Origin: Pelobates cultripes
Taxonomy: Eukaryota; Chordata; Amphibia; Anura; Pelobatidae
NCBI GenBank assembly: GCA_933207985.1
Contig: OW240916.1
Location: forward strand, 320,100,336-320,164,335
DNA: 64,000 nt
Reading direction: 5' to 3'
Under the pieces are notes generated by a model. The model did not search any database and had not been told where the DNA came from. It saw nothing but the letters and a program-made list of their open reading frames with translations. A program made the position numbers and the translations under genes. Of this stretch, positions 30,588 to 41,700 are shown piece after piece; position 1 is the first letter of the stretch, and every line of letters starts with the position of its first letter.

Positions 30588-32011
30588 TTGCCATCCTTTC
30601 ATACGCACTAATATTATCCATTTTGGAGCATACACTCTCTAGAGGGGGAATGAGTTTGCTTTTCCAGTTGCCGGCCAGGGCTGTTTTGGCTGCTGTGAGG
30701 ATGTTTATGATCACCTTTCTGTGAGGGTGTATGTATAGATCAGAGATGATGTGAAGGAGGTATTTTTCTGCGTGGAGGGGGATAGCAAGCTGCGTCTTGT
30801 GAGATATCATGGACTGGACCTGACCCCAGAACCCCCAAGCTTGGACAACTCCAGAACATATGTAACATAGTTCCAGTTTCTTTTTTGCATCTCCAGTACA
30901 GCTTTGTTGGGCCTGTGTACATGCGCGTCAGTTTGTGTGGCACCAGGTACCGTCTCATTAAAATTTTGCAATATGCCTCCCACAGCGAGAGACTCCGCGA
31001 GGCCTGTTTTGTGCTTGTCATTGCTGTCTGCCACTCCGTGAGAGGGAACTGACATTCCATTTCTTCCTCCCATTGTGTCATGTATTTCAGTTCACCTGTG
31101 GCTATGTTTGTTATTATCGCATTATAGCACAGGGAGAGGGGTTTGGTAGTTTTGTTGAGTATAAAGTGGCTGGGTGTGAGGGCTGCTGTGTCATTATTAG
31201 TGTTAGGTGGGATATCTTTCATACAGGTTTGTATGATATTCTTGACCCTTAGATAAAGATAAATATCTCTGGGCACCAGGTGCAGCTCTTTTTGAAGGAC
31301 ATGGAATGGTTTTATCTGATTCAGTAAGTCGCAAATCTGTCTCACTCCCCTCACCTGCCACCTCCCCAACTGCAGTCCTGGAGAGTATGCTTCAAGTGTT
31401 GCTATTGGTGCTGCTTTAATTAGTTGTGTCGGGTCTATCACCAGTGGACTCCAGTCTTTCCAGGCGTGTATTAAAGTCTTAGAACAATGCAACATAGGTT
31501 TCTTAAAGGTTTGGGGGACTGAACGTGTCCATAGATGGTGAATCAAGTTTTGTGTATCTAAGCATGCATTTTCGAGTGGTAGCCAGAGTGGAGTGTGGGT
31601 GACCGTAGAGGGGCGCAGTAATCTTATCCCTTGTGCTAGGAAAGTTGCCCTATAGTAAATTTTTATGTCTGGCAACCCCAGACCCCCTTTTGTATAGGGA
31701 AGCCCCAGGCATCCCTTAGCTACTCTGGGTGGTTTTCTTTTCCAAATGTGAGCATTTATGGTGCTTTGGAATTGTTTGAGCAGTGAGTTCGGGAGAGCGA
31801 TGGGCAGGGTTCTGAAGAGGTACAATACGTGTGGGAGTGTCATCATTTTGATCAGATTGATGCGTCCTAACCATGATACCTCCAGATTCTCTCCAATTCT
31901 CAAGTGTTGCTTTGATTTTAGTGAGTGTCGGGTAATGATTCTCTTTGGTGATGTTCTTGTAAGTTGTTTTGGCAAATTTACTCCTAAGTATTGTAGAGAG
32001 GAGGTGGTGGT
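30588..32011 (-). pseudogene. L1-type LINE ORF2 C-terminal fragment (minus strand)
   Basis: Read on the minus strand from 32011, the frame opens with LQYLGVNLPKQL, the conserved start of the region after the L1 RT, and continues through WLGRINLIKMMTLPHVLYLF, KGGLGLPDI and LYWRCKKETGTMLHMFWSCP, the C-x2-C...H...C zinc knuckle. A frameshift near 30815 moves the last part into another frame (ISAYERMAR). Endonuclease and RT domains are missing; the fragment begins exactly at the 29-bp minisatellite and ends exactly at the 39-bp satellite. One long frame of over 400 codons survives, so it is not very old. Confidence 0.85.
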
Positions 32012-32429
32012 GATTTAGGATCCTTTATGATTGTGTGTTCGATTTAGGATCCTTTATGATTGTGTGTTCGATTTAGAATCGTTTATGATTGTGTGTTCGA
32101 TTTAGGATCCTTTATGATTGTGTGTTTGATTTAGGATCCTTTATGATTGTGTGTTCGATTTAGGATCCTTTATTATTGTGTGTTTGATTTAGGATCCTTT
32201 ATGATTGTGTGTTCGATTTAGGATCCTTTATGATTGTGTGTTCGATTTAGAATCGTTTATGATTGTGTGTTCGATTTAGGATCCTTTATGATTGTGTGTT
32301 TGATTTAGGATCCTTTATGATTGTGTGTTCGATTTAGGATCCTTTATTATTGTGTGTTTGATTTAGGATCCTTTATGATTGTGTGTTCGATTTAGGATCC
32401 TTTATGATTGTGTGTTCGATTTAGGATCA
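32012..32429. repeat. 29-bp minisatellite with a six-unit higher-order period
   Basis: Fourteen full copies and a partial copy of GATTTAGGATCCTTTATGAT plus TGTGTGTTC. Variant order (AGAATCG unit third, ...GTTT fourth, TTATTATTG sixth) repeats exactly from unit 7, giving a 174-base higher-order repeat. Copies are almost identical, so expansion was recent. Confidence 0.95.
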
Positions 32430-34289
32430 GTTGTACCTCTGATCTGGGATCTGTAATTTTTGTGAACAACGTGTCTGCTAGGAGAGCGGTGATTATAATA
32501 TCCAGATGAATATGCTGCCCAGATGTGAATCTTCTAAATATTTCAATAAATGTAAATGGAAAACAGTAAGCACATGTCTAAGCATCCCCTCCATGAGGCA
32601 GAATACAATTATTCTATGGAAAACATTTGTTTTCTGACTGCAAAAACTCTTTCAAAGAAAGGGGGTGGGGGGAGTAAAATTTGCCTCTTTAGAATCTAGT
32701 GAGGCATCATTAATACTCCGACCCATTTTATATATTTAATTGAAAAATTAGGAAGTGGAACTGGTGGGGATTTTCTATGGGACTCTTCTTGTCATCATTA
32801 CCAGCTTGTTTTAATCCACACAGTGTTTCATGGCTGGGGTTGTGCTATGGTTGGCGTAGACTAGAGCATTCACAATGTATTGGACAGGAGGCTTTTATAG
32901 TTCATGCAGCACATGTAAAAGCCAGCTGGAAACCTGGGTTCGTCTTTGAGGTGCTTAGATCCTGTTCTCATTTTTTTTGTGTGAATTATTAGGCAATAAA
33001 GCTAACTCAGTGAAGTCATTTGCTATGCCCCTGAATGTCTGGGTCGTGGACATGGCTCTAATGGAAACGACCTACCATATAAGAATATAAAGGTATTCCT
33101 TTATGTACATAGGAATCCAGATGACGTGACTTATGAAAAATTATACACTTTTGATTCGTAACCTAATTAAAGAACTGGGAAACTGAGTAGACAAACCGAT
33201 CTGATGGATTGGTCTATTAAGATGAATTTCCTACCCAGGATCCTCTTTCTGTTCTAATCCCTCCCAGTTGTGATCATTAGACAAGATTTGGCAATAGACA
33301 AATGTGTAGCAGCACAAACATTATACCGTCCAAAATTGGTATGAGGCCTTGGATTGCCTCACCTGTATATTCACGATTTAGCCCAGATGGCTAGTGTAAT
33401 CACTCAGGTGATTCCCTGATTGGAGAAGATGGGAGAGATCCCAAAAGGTGCTTTTACGAACAGCCTGAACTGCGCTAAACGTTGAGATGTTACTTATGTT
33501 CTCACTCACATCCACTACTTCATTGATGACCCCTATCCTAAGAAACAGAGTCTTTTTACCTGGAATGAGAGCTAGGTATTTTGGGGATTGAGTTGCAGTG
33601 ATACCTGCATGTATATTAAAATAATGATCTGCTTTATGGAACTTCTGCAGGTGACTTGTTTATCTCCTGGTGATTATTTTACTACTTACAAATTAGGGAC
33701 TTTGTATGGCAAAAATCAGTGATACAGACAGCCACTACCCTTCTTAGCTTTTTTAGAATCTCTGCTTAAAGGAAACCACACAGACATGATAACTATACCA
33801 ACACCTGTGCTCCAACTTTCATGAAAGGGGGAAACTGGGTGCAGAGAGGAGATCTGAGAGGCTTGCTCCAAGGCCTCCATTATTGTGACGCTCCAGAAGC
33901 AATTGTGTAAAATATTGTTCCATTAATACACAACACCAGTCAAATTGTATAATATGGGTAGGTCCACCACAGATGTCTGTTGTTGGTTAACTAGAGAAAG
34001 AGGCACATGTGGTGGATTTGCCCTAAAGTCGGTTTTGGAGTGAGCAACGCTCTCTGGGTGCCAACATCTTTAATAGGCTACTAAACCTGGACCCCTTGGT
34101 TCTGCCTAGTCCCATGGAGAGAATTAACTCCCAAGAACCAAAGCTATTAAGCAAGATCACCCTATCGGCATTCTAAAGTGAACTTCTTGTTGACTTTTTC
34201 CTGAGAAACAGGGCTTTCTGTGAGGATGGAGAGCCCTAGTCTAGTCCTGGCAACAATTATCTTTACATTTAAATGACAACTGTCACCTC
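32430..34289. other. Non-coding, no feature recognised
   Basis: About 1.9 kb of unique-looking DNA with short degenerate frames only. Some stretches (33060-34250) read like old, heavily mutated LINE sequence, but no conserved motif could be pinned down. Confidence 0.4.
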
Positions 34290-34546
34290 AAAACTGATTT
34301 AATATAATAATCTTTTCATTAAGATTTGAAAGGAAATAGATTTTTTTTAATGAAGCATATATATATAGATGTAAAAAACAGATACAATTTGTATCTTGTA
34401 ATACCTTTTTTGTTGCATTAACAGAATTTTTTAATGACAAGCTTTCGGGAGATCCTCCCTTTCTCAAGTCTAAAGCATTTCTGAGCAAGAGGACACCATT
34501 CTCACAGTGGGTCGTAAATATCTTGTGTCTTATCTGCACTCATGTC
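34290..34546 (-). mobile_element. Hammerhead-like repeat, minus-strand arm
   Basis: On the minus strand: GCTTTAGACTTGAGAAAGGG, then GGATCTCCCGAAAGCTTGTC, an A run, CTGTTAATGCAAC, and TTACAAGATAC. The same series occurs on the plus strand at 38630-38720, and the two arms are separated by the hAT composite, so they once formed an inverted pair around a short spacer. Confidence 0.5.
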
Positions 34547-35004
34547 CAGGGCCAAATTAAGAGCCCAGTGGGCCTGGTGCAGACAATTATGAGGGGCCTA
34601 AGTACAGAATCTTATCGACTAAAAACACTAAAACAGTCATACCTCTCAAGGGAAACTCACAGGATGCAGCTATAAGAAAACTCAGATTCTCTTAAAATAT
34701 GCTAATCTCTCTCTAATTCATGCTCTAATTTCTAATAGTGCTGCTCTTACAGATGAACTAAATATGAAAACCTTATCAGGGTAATGACAGCTGCATAGTA
34801 AAATATCTATGCTAAAAACTCCTGACACTATAAATCCCCCTGTGCCTTCACGGGCACCTGCCGCTAGTCCCCCTAGGCTAGTGCCCCTAAGGTAGTGGCA
34901 AAAAATAGAATTAAATAATAAAATGATAAAGAAGTAAGCTAATCAATTCAGTGGCTCGGTTGCAAGTTTTAAATGCTGGTTACTAAATTATGAAGACAGC
35001 ACGC

Positions 35005-35055
35005 TAAGACCCCTGACGCGGGCGTTTCGCCCGACCTGGCTCATCAGATGACAGA
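35005..35055 (-). ncRNA. Hammerhead-ribozyme motif with complete core
   Basis: On the minus strand: CTGATGA (35047-35041), stem II GCC-loop-GGC, GAAA (35028-35025), stem III ACGC-CC-GCGT, and the cleavage triplet GTC (35017-35015). All core nucleotides of a hammerhead are present, and the four-pair stem III with a two-base loop is like the minimal hammerheads of retroelements. Stem I is weak (few pairs), so activity would depend on longer-range or dimer pairing. It lies within an inverted repeat (34728-34757 against 35059-35089). Confidence 0.55.
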
Positions 35056-35410
35056 TGTTAATCTGTAAGAGCAGCACTATTAGAAACTCTTAGAACTTTG
35101 CATTTAGTGATCCTAACTATAGGACCCTCTAATAACTAATAAATGCGTCTAATGATGCGCTCACTCCATGCATTATAAGGACTGTTTCCCCTAGCACTCA
35201 CATGTCCACTTGTCTCCTTACCTTCTTACTAGCAGGCTGAAGCTCCTGGTATACAGTCTGGGACAGAGAAAAGCTGTATGTAGTGAGTGTAGAAGAAAAG
35301 GAACATGCCACAGTGTTAGAGAGACCAAAGTCAGCATTACCTAAACTAACTTTAATGTCAGCCAGTCCACACAAGTTTTGTTTCCATATATCCCTCTTAA
35401 ATTTCCATTC

Positions 35411-35911
35411 TTAAAGGACCACTCTAGGCACCCAGACCACTTCAGCTTAATGAAGTGGTCTGGGTGCCAGGTCCAGCTAGGGTTAACCCTTTTTTGCATA
35501 AACATAGCAGTTTCAGAGAAACTGCTATGTTTATGAATGGGTTAAGCCTTCCCCCTAATCCTCTAGTGGCTGTCTCATTGACAGCCGCTAGAGGCGCTTG
35601 CGTGCTTCTCACTGTAATTTTCACAGTGAGAGCACGCAAGCATCCCTAGGAAAGCATTATGAATGCTTTCCTATGTGACCGGCTGAATGTGCGCGCAGCT
35701 CTTGCCGCGCGTGCGCATTCAGCAACATGGGAGGAGAAGAGGAGGATCGGAGGAGGAGAGCTCTCCGCCCAGCGCTGGAAAAAGGTAAGATTTAACCCCT
35801 TTCCCCTTTCAGAGCAGGGCGGGAGGGGGACCCTGAGGGTGGGGGCACCCTCAGGGCACTATAGTGCCAGGAAAACGAGTATGTTTTCCTGGCACTATAG
35901 TGGTCCTTTAA
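35411..35911. mobile_element. T2/Kolobok-like MITE, 501 bp
   Basis: TTAAAGGACCACTCTAGGCA at the left and GGCACTATAGTGGTCCTTTAA at the right are inverted ends with TTAA at both extremities. TTAAAGG-x-CACTATAG ends with TTAA duplication are typical of the T2/Kolobok MITEs of frogs. Internal hairpins (35424-35465, 35500-35535 and 35590-35640) and GC-rich DNA; non-coding. Confidence 0.7.
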
Positions 35912-36094
35912 GCAAGAGTATGTAAAGAGTAGTTAGGGTTTTCACCTTTCTTGGAACAAAATACAGGCCTTACTAACTTGCATAACTAATTATGTATGGG
36001 TGACATCAAATGATGTAAATCACAAGTAGTGACATGAGAGAAAATTCTGTAAAATCAACCAAAAAACTACTTACAATTTGATTTTGTTGTATAG

Positions 36095-36530
36095 ATGAAC
36101 TGCTCCCAGTGTCTCCCTGTCTCCCAGTGTCCCCATGTCACCCAGTGTCTCTTCGTGTCTGTGTCCCCATGTCTTCTAGTGTCCCCATGTCACCCAGTGT
36201 CCCCTAGTGTCTGTGTCCCCATGTCTCCCAGTGTCTCCATGTCACTAGAGGAAACTGTGAGACATGGGGACACTGCGACACTTGGGGAAACTGAGGGACA
36301 CTGAGACTATGTATCACAGTGTCTCAGTGCCCCATGTTGCCCAGTGTCCCCATGTCTCCCAGTGTCCCCTAGGTTCTCAGTGTTCCCAGGTCTCAGTGTC
36401 CCCATGTGTGTCTGTGTCCCTGTGTCTCCAAGTGTCCCCAAGTGTCTCAGCATCCCAGAGGTCTCCCTGTGTCCCCATGTCTCACAGTGTCCCCTAGTGT
36501 CTCAGTGTCCCCATGTCTCCCTGCTGCCTT
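36095..36530. repeat. Minisatellite, CCCAGTGTCCCCATGTCTC-type unit
   Basis: About 18-24-base units of GTGTCCCCATGTCTCCCA with many variants and a short inverted stretch near 36245-36300. Non-coding. Confidence 0.85.
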
Positions 36531-37144
36531 TCCCCCCATCCCTCACTTCCCTGAGCTGTAGGCTGTCTCTGCATGCTGGAAGCTGCTGTCTGAACCCTCT
36601 GTGCTGTGTAGCTGCTCCCCTAGTGATCAGTGAGTAGTAGAGAGAGGCAGGGAGGGATATGCTGTAACTTCCTATCCCTGCCTGTCTCCACACACAGTGA
36701 CCCCTACTGGCCGGTGCTGGTATTGCAGAGTAATCTCTGTTTATACTGAGAAAAATACCGGCATTTGAATTGCCAGTATTACTGCAATCAGGGCCCGCCT
36801 TAGGGGTGTGCGAGTTGTGCGGCAGGGGGCTCTATGCGACAAACACAGCTCACACATGGCTGGGTGACAGGAATGCAGGGGGAGTTAAAGCAGGTACCCG
36901 GGTGGAGGATTTCATTATTCTCCACCTGGGTCTATAAAAAAAAAAATTGAGGCAGCGGGGGCGGGGCTTACAGAGCAACAGGGCGGCACTTGTCACTAGG
37001 CGGGGCTAAAATTGCAACGGAGGCAGGGCTAATACCTACCAGAAGCCCCTGGTTAACTGCTGCACAGGAAGGGTGGAGCAGGAAGGAGTCCCTGCTTCCC
37101 CAACAGCCAACTGCCTCCACTCCCCCTTCCAGCCATAATGGAAA
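36531..37144. other. Interior of the hAT composite
   Basis: No gene. A second hAT-like start (CAGGGCCCGCCTTAGGGGTG) lies at about 36787; its sequence matches the fragment at the left edge of the window. The rest is GC-rich transposon interior. Confidence 0.4.
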
Positions 37145-37430
37145 GAGATAAGTGTGTGTGTGTGGGTGTGGGTGTGGGTGTGTGTGTGTGACTGTCTGCC
37201 TGTGTGTGTATGTGTGACTGCCTGCCTGTGCGTGTGTGACTGTCTGCCTGTGTGACTGCCTGTCTGTGTGTGACTGCCTGCCTGTGTGTGTATGACTGTC
37301 TGCCTGTGTGTGTGTGACTGTCTGCCTGTGTGTGTATGTGTGACTACCTGTCTGTGTGTGACTGCCTGCCTATGTGTGTGTGAAAGTCTGCCTGTGTGTG
37401 TGACTGTCTTCCTGTGTGTGACAGTAACTG
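37145..37430. repeat. GTGTGACTGTCTGCCTGT minisatellite, left segment
   Basis: Tandem TGTGTGACTGTCTGCC units. The array continues at 38128-38530 beyond the CR1 fragment, which inserted into it; GTGTGACAGTAACTGT before and GTGTGACTGTAACTGT after the CR1 may be its target duplication. Confidence 0.85.
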
Positions 37431-37433
37431 TAT

Positions 37434-38127
37434 GAGGAAAGGGATTTAGGGGTGATTATTTCTGATGACTTAAAGGTAGGCAGACAATGTAATAGAGCAG
37501 CAGGAAATGCTAGCAGAATGCTTGGTTGTATAGGGAGAGGTATTAGCAGTAGAAAGAGGGAAGTGCTCATGCCATTGTACAGAACAGTGGTGAGACCTCA
37601 CTTGGAGTATTGTACACAGTACTGGAGACCGTATCTTCAGAAGGATATTGATACCTTAGAGAGGGTTCAGAGAAGGGCTACTAAACTGGTTCATGGATTG
37701 CGGGATAAAACTTACCAGGAAAGGTTAAAGGATCTTAACATGTATAGCTTGGAGGAAAGACGAGACAGGGGGGATATGATAGAAACATTTAAATATATAA
37801 AGGGAATCAACACAGTAAAGGGGAGACTATATTTAAAAGAAGAAAAACTACCACAACAAGAGGACATAGTCTTAAATTAGAGGGACAAAGGTTTAAAAAT
37901 AATATCAGGAAGTATTACTTTACTGAGAGGGTAGTGGATGCATGGAATAGCCTTCCAGCTGAAGTGGTAGAGGTTAACACAGTAAAGGAGTTTAAGCATG
38001 CGTGGGATAGGCATAAGGCTATCTAACTATAAGATAAGGCCAGGGACTAATGAAAGTATTTAGAAAATTGGGCAGACTAGATGGGCCGAATGGTTCTTAT
38101 CTGCCGTCACATTCTATGTTTCTATGT
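37434..38127 (+). pseudogene. CR1/L2-type LINE ORF2 C-terminal fragment with 3' tail
   Basis: An open frame reads EERDLGVIISDDLK, RMLGCIGRGI, LYRTVVRPHLEYC, KDIDTLERVQRRATKLV and YSLEERRDRGDMIETFKYIKG, the conserved post-RT end of CR1/L2-clade ORF2. It stops at TAG 37878-37880, but the rest (FKNNIRKYYFTERVVDAWN, EFKHAWDRHKA) is present one frame over, so a single base has been lost there. The element tail ends GGGCCGAATGGTTC ... TTCTATGTTTCTAT. RT proper is missing (5' truncation). Codons are well preserved: a fairly young copy. Confidence 0.85.
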
Positions 38128-38540
38128 GTGACTGTAACTGTGTGTCGCTGTAGCTGTGCCTTTGTGTGTGCCTGTGACCCTATGTGTGACTGCAACTGTG
38201 TGTGTGACTATCTGCCTTTAACAGAGTTTGTGTGTGCCTATCAGTGTGCGTGAGTGTCTGCCTGCCTGTAACCGAGTGTGTGTGACTGTCTGCTTGTAAC
38301 GGAGTATGTGTGACTGTCTGCTTGTGACTGTGTGTGTGCCTATCTGCCTGTAACAGTGTGTGTGACTGTGTGCTTGTAACTGTTTGTGATTGTGTGCGTG
38401 CCTATCTGCCTGTTATTGTATGTGACTGTCTGCCTATAACTGTGTGTTTGTCTCTGTGACTGTCTGCCCTGTAACTGAGCAAGTGTGACTGTTTGCCTGT
38501 AACTGTGTGTGTGTGCGTGTGTGTGTGTGGAGCTGCAGCT
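38128..38540. repeat. GTGTGACTGTCTGCCTGTAAC minisatellite, right segment
   Basis: Continuation of the array split by the CR1 fragment, with a CTGCCTGTAAC variant unit. Ends near the right end of the hAT composite. Confidence 0.85.
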
Positions 38541-38569
38541 CCATCAGCCCCTATGTTAATCCGGCCCTG

Positions 38570-38770
38570 ATCATGGCGCTTTAACCCCTGTATCACAACT
38601 CAACTTTTAATTCTATGTGTCGTCTTTGCTCAGAAATGCTTTAGACTTGAGAAATGGAGGATCTCCCGAAAGCTTGTCAAAAAATTCTGTTAGTCCAATA
38701 AAAAAGGTATTACAAGATTAATTTTATCTATTTTTTACATCTACATCGCTGGACTAATACGGCTACAATC
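38570..38770 (+). mobile_element. Hammerhead-like repeat, plus-strand arm
   Basis: GCTTTAGACTTGAGAAATGG, GGATCTCCCGAAAGCTTGTC, CTGTTAGTCCAATAAAAAAG and GGTATTACAAGAT mirror the minus arm at 34290-34546. GGGAG-GAT-CTCCC plus GAAA imitates stem II and the second core strand of a hammerhead, but the first core strand is CTTGAGA instead of CTGANGA, so it is at best degenerate. Confidence 0.45.
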
Positions 38771-41700
38771 TTTTCTTGAACACTATATATATAGAACGAA
38801 AGTTCCTCAAAGAACTGAAACGTTGATCTTCTGTGGCAGATGCCGGAATAAAAAGCTAAGTTTTTTCACGATATTTTCGAAGTCCTTGGAGTGCTATCAT
38901 TACTTTATTTATATATATATATATATATTACACACCAAGAGAGTTGTGGTGGGGAAAAAAAAGTATGGATGAAAACCCCTTCCACCTGAAGTAAGTGGAT
39001 AGCCCTGAGCTGTGTTTTAAAGCTGTTGTATACAGCAAACACATACTCCAAGGAATCCATGTATAAAGTGGAATTGAGGCAAAAATGTGGTTCTTTGTTG
39101 AGCTCATTTGCATACACCTACCCAGAATCCCTTGCTGTAGTGAGAGCACAGTTAATGTGAAATTTCTGTGGGAAAAGCAAGTCTTATGTGTATTTGTGTT
39201 AAGGAATGTATTAACTATATATATATTTATATATATACTCCTTTAGTATATGACAGGATCGTCCAGCCACATACATACAGCTTTGGTCAGACAGTGTTGG
39301 AATTGAGATAGTTAGTCTCTATGGTCTTCCCTGCTTCACTTCCTGCACATAAGCAGAAAATACCATAGAGACTAACCGTTGACAGTGCAAGCATGAAACA
39401 CGCTACTAACTTTCCAAAAGGTTTGGCCACCTTGAAGGTTTATCAGGCCCAACAGGGCCATTGGCTTGTGGAGGGATGTCCTTCACTGACCCCTTCCCTG
39501 CGGCAACTCTCTTTTTTTTGTTTTCCTTATTTTCCTTTTCCTCTCTCTTATTGATTCTATTCGCTCTCTTTATTGAAGGTTGTTTATCCTTCTTTACATT
39601 AACAAAGCAGACTTGGAGTGCAATATACTGTGCTGTACTTTGCAACCATCTACAGTATTGATGTCTCTGATTAAATAAAGAGTTTAAAATAAAAATTGGC
39701 AACAATGGGTTGTATTTATCAAGTTCTTCTGAAAGTGAGGCCTAATTTCATTATTAATTTTGCTCCCAGGCCCAGTAAACAATATACATATTGAACAATA
39801 GACACACAGCGAGAGAAAAGTGGGGAGAATTCATTATTTATTGGGAAAAATCCAACAAGAAGAGGACTTAGAATTAGTCCCCAATCACCTCTCTCCATTC
39901 TAGGAGCAGAAGAGAATGCTCCGGGTCCCTGCTAGACATGGCCTACGTTTTACTTCCTCTGACCAGATTCAACGATTGGATTTTATTTCATACTCATACT
40001 TTATCAAGTTTACCTAGATACAGTCTCTACAGGGTTTTTTTATGTCTTTTTTTTTTTTTTTTTTACAGAGTTGCCTTGATGTGTGAAAACCACATGGAAA
40101 ACATTAAGTTTAATGGAAGGATAACTTTTTAATGAGAACATTTGTATTCAATCACTTCTGCTCCTGGTTAAAACACAGCAGATCAAAGAAGGTTTGTTAC
40201 AAAGAAATTTGTTCTGTTTGTGCGGCTGAATGAAGACGTAAGACTCATGGCAAGCTGTTCAGGCAGATAAGGCAGAAAAACTATAACGGAGAATCCAGTA
40301 CTCGAAGGAAAAGTAATGTTTCTTGTGAAAGCTATGTGAGTACTCATGGATGTAACTATGGAGATTAGAGGGGATACTGGGTACCAAGCTCGACATTCTA
40401 TGGAAGCTCGGAACATACTGCTACCCCATCTTTACTCAGTGATCTCACAAGGAGCTTTGTCTCTGGTGGTACAACAGAAGAGGGTGAAGATACTGCCCCA
40501 TAATGTCAACTCCAATCACCCAAATCTCCTGTAGAGGATCCAGAAGTAGAATAGAGTAGAGTGAGCAGGGACGGAGCTATTCTTTTCCACTGGATGGTAT
40601 CTAATGATGGACCTAATACTTGCTACACTGGAGGACCATCCAACAATATTCTTGCTTAGGGCAACTTCCATCCTGTTAATCTAGAGGATTTTTAACTAAA
40701 TTGCGAATTGTTGGGAATTGACCATAGGATTTCGCATTTTAAGACATAGTTTATTTAATAACTTTGACTGGTGTCTCCACCTTCCAGCAGGATGCCCCTC
40801 CGTTTGGTGAGAGAATGTGCTTCTGGCAATGCTGACGGAATGTCCTAACCCTTTAATTGTGTCTCAGGATTGACTTTGTTGTCATTATGCTCTTTCCTTC
40901 CTCAGCCCAAGCGCTGTACATTGAAATACACGCCAATACATCTCCACTCTCTGTGTATTTTTGTGACCCTGTTGAATGTGAGCAGATGTAAATTTGTTTT
41001 AGTGGCTGCATCTGATTGCTATTTCGTTGTTTGTGAAAGCCTGCTTCTTTCCATATTGTACAAGGTTCTAGCCAAGCCCTGATTCTCATTTCCTTTCAGC
41101 TTTGAAGGTCGGGATGTACACAATTACACTTTTCATTTTGGCAGACGAGATTGGAAAGAGTTTAGCAGAATGGTGTGTAGCCTAAATCCTGTGCAAAGAC
41201 AGTCTATTTATTTATTAAACAAGTCTGATATCCCAGATCAAGTAAGAAAGGCCAATAATAATACTCTATTGTTTGATTAACAGCCTAGGAGGTTAACATA
41301 AAATGTGCCGATGAATATCGATTTGTATATAACGATTCTATTGTGGTTTTAGAATTGTCAGAATATCCTCGGAAAGCTAGATAAAACTGTGGCATTAGTA
41401 GATGTGTGTGTGATGACAGGTTTTTGGTATAATGGATGTGCATAGTGAAATCCCTAAGAGAGTTTCTTAATGCATGGGATGCCCACTGCTAGCGCGCATT
41501 TCTAGATACCTTTTTAAACTCTAGAGAACTATTTGACAGTATTTGGATCTGTATATAGGAAGAGTTCTGTAGTTTGATGAGGTTTCAGAGGTCATGTTGT
41601 GATACTTGTTGGACAATGTCAACAAGCTACTACAAACCACTATCGACATACGAAATGTTATGTTTGAGATAGGAGCAGAAGATCATCAAAAATGTTTAAA

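Larger units (their letters stand above)
34547..38569. mobile_element. hAT-type composite element, 4 kb
   Basis: Starts CAGGGCCAAATTAAGAGCC and ends TATGTTAATCCGGCCCTG. The flanking octamers CTCATGTC and ATCATGGC agree at 6 of 8 positions. It carries no transposase; it holds a T2-like MITE, a hammerhead-like segment, two minisatellites and a CR1 fragment, and may itself contain another hAT end at 36787. Confidence 0.6.

Noticed and set aside
32012..32429. CRISPR-like array because of regular 29-bp repeats
   Set aside because: There are no spacers between the units; repeats are directly adjacent, and the DNA is eukaryotic.
37452..37880. Functional host gene (142 codons)
   Set aside because: It is the conserved C-terminal part of a CR1/L2-type LINE with its typical 3' tail and a frameshift; not a cellular gene.
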